DNA from: Niabella agricola
GTDB taxonomy: Bacteria; Bacteroidota; Bacteroidia; Chitinophagales; Chitinophagaceae
DNA length: 64,000 bases
NCBI RefSeq assembly: GCF_021538615.1
Contig: NZ_JAJHIZ010000003.1
Location: 4,216,001 to 4,280,000 of the forward strand
Direction of reading: 5' to 3'
The position numbers and the translations under genes were made by a program. Positions 59,899 to 64,000 of this stretch are shown here, piece by piece. A model generated the notes under the pieces. That model saw only the letters and a list, made by a program, of their open reading frames with translations, was not told the DNA's origin and searched no databases. Each line of letters starts with the position of its first letter. The stretch's first letter is position 1.

Positions 59899-60762
59899 AT
59901 GCGATTGCTGTGCCTCCTTTTATTCTTTCTGTTTTGTAAAGAAACACCGGGTCAGACCGGAATTCCTTACGACCGTATTTCCGCGGAGCTGGAAGCAATT
60001 TTAGGTAAAGACCAGGGACCCCGCGATACATTGAACGCTTTAGCAGCAAAATATGGTGCCGGCGCAGATACGGTAACCCATTACTGGAGGTATATTGGTA
60101 AAAAAGATTCGGCAAATACCTTGCAGGTATCCCGGATCATTGACCAATACGGCTGGCCGGATCAGCGGCTGGTTTCGCCGGGCGCCTCAAAAGCGTTATG
60201 GCTTGTTATTCAGCATGCAGACGCTCTTACCCGCGAAAAATACCTTCCTGTGCTGGAGCAGGCGGTTTCACAAGGGAAGGCTTCCAAAGTATATGCGGCT
60301 TACCTGTACGACCGCGTGCAGATGTTTCGCGGATGTTTTCAGCTTTATGGAACACAGATGGGCGGCGATTATGCCGGGAATACCAGATTATGGCCGGTGA
60401 AAGACATGCTTCGCCTGGATATACGCAGGAAAACCATAGGATTACCGCCGATAAAAGAGGTACTCAAGCGTTATGAGATTTCCTGGTCCGATCCGGCCTG
60501 TGATTCGCTAGCCGGTAAGATTGTTTTTTACGGGTTGGTCAGTAATCAGCAAGGGCGTGGGCTTTCGGGTGTCCGGCTCTATGAGCCATCCGGCAAGCTT
60601 GCTGGTAAAACTGATGCGCAGGGCTATTTTTACATTTGGGCAAACCGGCGGGTATTACGAAGAGGATTGTTTTTTAAAGCCGCCGGATACCAAACCTTTG
60701 TATATTACTTCCGGAATAAAGCGGCGGAGGTGTTTTATGACACGGTGCAGCTTTCGAAATAA
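59899..60762 (+). CDS. Secreted DUF6624-like protein with regulatory-like C-terminal domain
   Basis: 287 residues, signal peptide RLLCLLLFFLFCKETPGQ. The middle (about 80-200) contains IIDQYGWPDQRLVSPGASKA, LWLVIQHADALTREKYLPV, YLYDRVQMF and QLYGTQMGGD, which match the DUF6624 pattern. The last 90 residues (KIVFYGLVSNQQGRGLSGVR, GKTDAQGYFYIWA) look like a CarboxypepD_reg-like beta-sandwich. Function is unknown. It lies alone between two lipoprotein genes and a small open frame. Confidence 0.75.
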   Translation: MRLLCLLLFFLFCKETPGQTGIPYDRISAELEAILGKDQGPRDTLNALAAKYGAGADTVTHYWRYIGKKDSANTLQVSRIIDQYGWPDQRLVSPGASKALWLVIQHADALTREKYLPVLEQAVSQGKASKVYAAYLYDRVQMFRGCFQLYGTQMGGDYAGNTRLWPVKDMLRLDIRRKTIGLPPIKEVLKRYEISWSDPACDSLAGKIVFYGLVSNQQGRGLSGVRLYEPSGKLAGKTDAQGYFYIWANRRVLRRGLFFKAAGYQTFVYYFRNKAAEVFYDTVQLSK

Positions 60763-60873
60763 GCGGCTGACGAGAAATCTTAACAGCGGTGCCGTTTATT
60801 TGGCCTGATCTTGGTGGTTTTTCAGGGATATCTGTCGGCACAGCCCGGCTTTTTCATCATTAAAAAGAATGTT

Positions 60874-61128
60874 ATGGAAACGGGATCAAAACAGTTTGCA
60901 ATTGAAGTGACCATCGATGGCAAGCGGACACAGATACAGGTAACGCCTGCGGAAACAACAGATGGCGTTACGTATTATAAATGTATGGCAGAGGGTGATG
61001 AAATTACCCAGATCCGGAATGATGAAGGTATGTGGAAACAAATCTGGGGCGATTTAAGTGAGGAAGAGGTAAGAGCCATCGGAGCCGTGATCGACTCTTA
61101 TACCGAGAAAAATAAGATTACATCCTAG
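60874..61128 (+). CDS. Small protein of unknown function
   Basis: 84 residues from ATG 60874 (METGSKQFAIEVTIDGKRTQ); a longer frame from 60811 would add a poorly supported N-terminus. The composition (acidic C-terminus, WGDLSEEEVRAIGAVIDSYT) is that of a soluble, folded protein. No family is recognised. It lies before parE on the same strand, but 369 bp separate them. Confidence 0.55.
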   Translation: METGSKQFAIEVTIDGKRTQIQVTPAETTDGVTYYKCMAEGDEITQIRNDEGMWKQIWGDLSEEEVRAIGAVIDSYTEKNKITS

Positions 61129-61423
61129 ATTCCGGGCATGCGCGTTTACTGAGCAGGGTGTAGCCAGGCGCTCAAACGAACCAAACCGTCCTACCAAATG
61201 CTCTTTTATAGCTTGCATAAACCTTAGCCAGGTGGGCTAAATAAGTGATTCCCGTTTTTTAACACGAAAATTTCATAATCGCTGCCACTTTCCGCGAAGA
61301 TATACAGCAACCAATCCCTGGCGGCTAGTTGTTATTCCCGCCGGTTTGCGGATCTCCCCAAAGTTTAAACCGGTCGGTGGGGCTGTGTTGAGAAAATCAG
61401 TGACCAATCTCCCAAAATCTTTT
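61129..61423. other. Non-coding stretch before parE
   Basis: About 295 bp without a convincing gene. The parE -7 element lies at its right end. Confidence 0.5.
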
Positions 61424-61431
61424 TACATTTG
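61424..61431 (+). promoter_or_regulatory. -7 element of parE
   Basis: TACATTTG matches TAnnTTTG exactly and lies 66 bp upstream of the parE ATG. A -33 partner at normal spacing was not seen. Confidence 0.45.
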
Positions 61432-61497
61432 AGCGTTTCATTCCGGACGGATAAAAAAACGGAACTGAAACACAGCATTTTAAAAAGGATTTGATTC

Positions 61498-63405
61498 ATG
61501 GCAAAAGAAATGGCAGCACCAAAGGCAGGAGTAACATATGATGAGGATAGTATTAAAAGTCTGGATTGGAAAGAGCATATCCGCCTTCGCCCGGGGATGT
61601 ATATCGGAAAATTAGGAGATGGCAGTAGCCCGGATGACGGTATCTATGTGTTGGTAAAGGAGGTAATGGATAACTGTATCGATGAATACATGATGGGCTA
61701 TGGCAAAACCATCGAGCTAACGATCAAAGACAATACCGTAACCGTTCGGGACTACGGGCGTGGTATTCCGCTGGGGAAAGTGGTGGATGTAGTAAGTAAG
61801 ATCAATACGGGGGCAAAATATGACAGCAGGGCCTTCCAGAAATCCGTTGGGTTGAATGGGGTGGGTACCAAGGCAGTGAACGCACTGAGCAATTATTTTA
61901 AAGTGATTGCAGTACGTGATGGCAAGGATAAAACGGCTGAATTTGAGCGTGGGGTTTTAGTAAAAGAAAGCAAAGAGGGGAAAACCACGGAAGACAACGG
62001 TACCCTGGTTACGTTTATCCCGGACGATACCATCTTTAAAAATTTCAAATTCCATCCGGAGTTCCTTGAAAACCTGATCTGGAACTATTGTTTTTTGAAT
62101 GCCGGGTTGAAGATCGTTTTTAACGGCAAAACCTATGTCAGCCGTAATGGCTTGCTGGACCTGTTGCAGCGAAAGACCAATGAAGATGAGATCCGCTATC
62201 CGATCATCCACCTGAAAGGTGAAGATATCGAAGTTGCGGTTACACACGGAAACGATTATGGGGAAGAATTGTACAGCTTTGTAAATGGTCAGCACACCAC
62301 GCAGGGAGGAACGCACCAGCAGGCTTTCCGGGAGGCCTTTGTAAAAACGATCCGCGAGTTTTATAAAAAAGACTATGAGGCCTCAGATATCCGTGGCGCC
62401 ATTGTTGGGGCTATCGCCGTAAGAGTGGTAGAGCCGGTATTTGAAAGCCAGACCAAGACCAAACTCGGATCGCAGAACGTGGATATCAATGGTCCCAGCA
62501 TGAAACAGTTTGTAGGGGATTTTCTTTCCCGGGAACTGGATAATTTTCTCCACAAAAATCCTTCAACAGCAGAAGCGCTGAAGAAGCGCATCGAGCAAAG
62601 CGAGCGGGAACGCAAAGACCTTGCAGGGATTAAAAAATTAGCCAATGAACGTGCCAAAAAGGCCAACCTGCATAACCGCAAACTGCGGGATTGCCGGGTG
62701 CATTTAAACGAGGAGCCGCCGGCAAAGAACAAGGAAGAGTACATTGCCAAACAAAACGAAACCACCATTTTTATTACGGAAGGAGACAGTGCCAGTGGTT
62801 CCATTACCAAGGCCCGGAATGTAGAAACACAGGCGGTATTCAGCCTGCGGGGAAAGCCGCTGAACAGTTTCGGACTTACAAAGAAAGTGGTATATGAAAA
62901 TGAAGAGTTTAACCTTTTGCAGCATGCGCTCAATATTGAAGAGGGGATGGAAGGGTTGCGGTTTAATAATATCGTCATTGCTACCGATGCGGATGTGGAC
63001 GGAATGCACATCCGGCTGCTGATCATGACCTTCTTCCTGCAGTTCTTTCCCGAACTGGTAAAACAGGAAAAAGTGTATGTGCTGGAAACCCCGCTGTTTC
63101 GCGTCCGTGACAAAAAGGAAACGATTTATTGTTACAATGAAGCGGAAAAAAAGGCAGCCATCCGGAAATTGACCGGTAAGCCGGAAGTAACCCGTTTTAA
63201 AGGGCTCGGGGAGATCAGCCCCGAAGAGTTTGCCCAGTTCATTTCCGGTGATATGCGCAAACAACTAATGCGCCTGGAGCAAGGCGATCATATTCAGCAA
63301 TTGCTTGAATATTATATGGGCAAAAATACCATGGACCGGCAAGAGTTTATCATCGATAACCTGGTGGTAGAAATCGATCAGGCAGAAGAAGAGGCTGCGG
63401 CCTAA
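61498..63405 (+). CDS. parE: DNA topoisomerase IV subunit B
   Basis: 635 residues, GHKL ATPase plus transducer and TOPRIM domains. ATP-site motifs are [36 protein letters not shown] and [16 protein letters not shown]; the TOPRIM domain shows [10 protein letters not shown] and [14 protein letters not shown]. The transducer [12 protein letters not shown] and the length below 650 residues favour ParE over GyrB, which would be slightly longer. The partner ParA is not in the window. It decatenates chromosomes. Confidence 0.85.
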   Translation: MAKEMAAPKAGVTYDEDSIKSLDWKEHIRLRPGMYIGKLGDGSSPDDGIYVLVKEVMDNCIDEYMMGYGKTIELTIKDNTVTVRDYGRGIPLGKVVDVVSKINTGAKYDSRAFQKSVGLNGVGTKAVNALSNYFKVIAVRDGKDKTAEFERGVLVKESKEGKTTEDNGTLVTFIPDDTIFKNFKFHPEFLENLIWNYCFLNAGLKIVFNGKTYVSRNGLLDLLQRKTNEDEIRYPIIHLKGEDIEVAVTHGNDYGEELYSFVNGQHTTQGGTHQQAFREAFVKTIREFYKKDYEASDIRGAIVGAIAVRVVEPVFESQTKTKLGSQNVDINGPSMKQFVGDFLSRELDNFLHKNPSTAEALKKRIEQSERERKDLAGIKKLANERAKKANLHNRKLRDCRVHLNEEPPAKNKEEYIAKQNETTIFITEGDSASGSITKARNVETQAVFSLRGKPLNSFGLTKKVVYENEEFNLLQHALNIEEGMEGLRFNNIVIATDADVDGMHIRLLIMTFFLQFFPELVKQEKVYVLETPLFRVRDKKETIYCYNEAEKKAAIRKLTGKPEVTRFKGLGEISPEEFAQFISGDMRKQLMRLEQGDHIQQLLEYYMGKNTMDRQEFIIDNLVVEIDQAEEEAAA

Positions 63406-63431
63406 AAACGGTCGTGGTTGTTTAATGATAT

Positions 63432-63477
63432 AAAGCGTGAGCGCATGATTCGATAGAGGATACGCCCACGCTTTTTT
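63432..63477 (+). terminator. Intrinsic terminator of parE
   Basis: Stem AAAGCGTG / CACGCTTT with a long 27-base loop that can pair further, followed by six T's. It lies 26 bp after the parE stop codon. Confidence 0.75.
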
Positions 63478-63526
63478 GAAATGACTGCTCTTGCTATAGC
63501 GGCTTGCGTTCAATGCGCTCCGGCTT

Positions 63527-63973
63527 TTAATTACCCGCCCGTTTAAACCGGCGGGTGTTTAAGACCGTGCCGTCAGCGGCTACCGTCAGGCGCAACATTC
63601 GTATGTCTTCATATAAAACGATATCATAAACAATGCCATTGGCATCGGATGTTTCGGTGACGCCGTGTATTGCTGCATTTTCGTATCTTTTATGAATTTT
63701 GTGAAGAATAGTTGCGGGAAGGCCGTTTTTATAATAGCGGATTGTCTGGATAAGGTTGCCGTTATAGTCGAACATTGCCCGGAACCGGGCCGTTTCTGTG
63801 TGGAAGTGAGCCTCACAGAAATCGACGGAATAGGTCCATTGAGCATCTGCTGCGGTCTTAAACAACAGGGTAAAGGTCTTCCAGACTTTTTCATTCACCG
63901 GAGGGTGGAGGTTTGCAGCCGGTGTTGTAAAGGATATCAGGAACAGGGCTGTGATAATAGTACAGGATTTCAT
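63527..63973 (-). CDS. Small secreted protein, PepSY/DUF2874-like
   Basis: 148 residues, signal peptide KSCTIITALFLISFTTPAA. The mature domain alternates strands and one helix: TFTLLFKTAADAQWTYSVDF, ETARFRAMFDYNGNLIQTIR, ILHKIHKRYENAAIHGVTE and DIVLYEDIRMLRLTVAADG. This layout recalls the PepSY-like (DUF2874) periplasmic proteins of Bacteroidota. No function is proposed. It is convergent with parE. Confidence 0.65.
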   Translation of the reverse strand: MKSCTIITALFLISFTTPAANLHPPVNEKVWKTFTLLFKTAADAQWTYSVDFCEAHFHTETARFRAMFDYNGNLIQTIRYYKNGLPATILHKIHKRYENAAIHGVTETSDANGIVYDIVLYEDIRMLRLTVAADGTVLNTRRFKRAGN

Positions 63974-64000
63974 AACAGGTGATTTTAATATTTTAGATAA

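Overview
The window looks like chromosomal DNA from a bacterium of the phylum Bacteroidota, probably family Chitinophagaceae (a Niabella/Niastella/Chitinophaga-like genus; the genus is a guess). Reasons: several starts are preceded by the Bacteroidota -7 promoter element TAnnTTTG; the proteins include phylum-typical types (DUF2911, DUF1573, DUF6624-like, alpha/beta-fused E1 dehydrogenase, many Sec lipoproteins); secreted glycosidases are abundant. No tRNA, rRNA, CRISPR array, prophage or plasmid function was seen.

Layout. (1) 1-8789, minus strand: a leucine/isovalerate degradation set. It encodes methylcrotonyl-CoA carboxylase beta and alpha subunits, methylglutaconyl-CoA hydratase, an acyl-CoA dehydrogenase and HMG-CoA lyase, followed by a membrane protein cut by the window edge. 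The set is interrupted between mccB and the hydratase by about 1.7 kb holding an IS200-like REP-associated transposase (RAYT), several inverted and direct REP-like hairpins, and a 90-bp tandem repeat of about 6.7 copies. A perfect 28-bp palindrome lies upstream of mccB. (2) 9637-23195, plus strand: a secreted carbohydrate-degradation cluster with a beta-helix (GH141-like) enzyme fused to an L-rhamnose mutarotase domain, a Gfo/Idh/MocA oxidoreductase, a sodium:solute symporter, a GH78-type rhamnosidase, a GH127 enzyme with its full Cys/Glu zinc site and a GH106-type rhamnosidase. No SusC/SusD pair is present. The combination resembles rhamnogalacturonan-II side-chain degradation. (3) 23-38 kb: housekeeping and cell-envelope genes, including lipoproteins, a DPP-IV-like peptidase, xerD, yraN, manA-pyrF, a stand-alone rhamnose mutarotase and a fused branched-chain-type 2-oxoacid dehydrogenase E1. 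(4) 38-51 kb: an aminotransferase, the ammonium transporter, two secreted amidohydrolases (only one of three domains keeps the HxH metal motif), and a TetR-TolC-HlyD-MFS efflux operon with two operator-like palindromes in its promoter. (5) 51-64 kb: a DUF218 lipoprotein, cytochrome bd (cydA-cydB), prfB with an intact programmed +1 frameshift, pruA, pyrR, lipoproteins, parE and a final small secreted protein.

How the genes connect: the fused E1 could make isovaleryl-CoA, which the liu-type enzymes convert to acetyl-CoA and acetoacetate. The glycosidases, mutarotases and symporter form a deoxy-sugar scavenging unit. The most unusual non-coding content is the RAYT/REP/minisatellite complex within the leucine cluster, plus several families of short palindromic or stop-codon-proximal repeats scattered in intergenic DNA.
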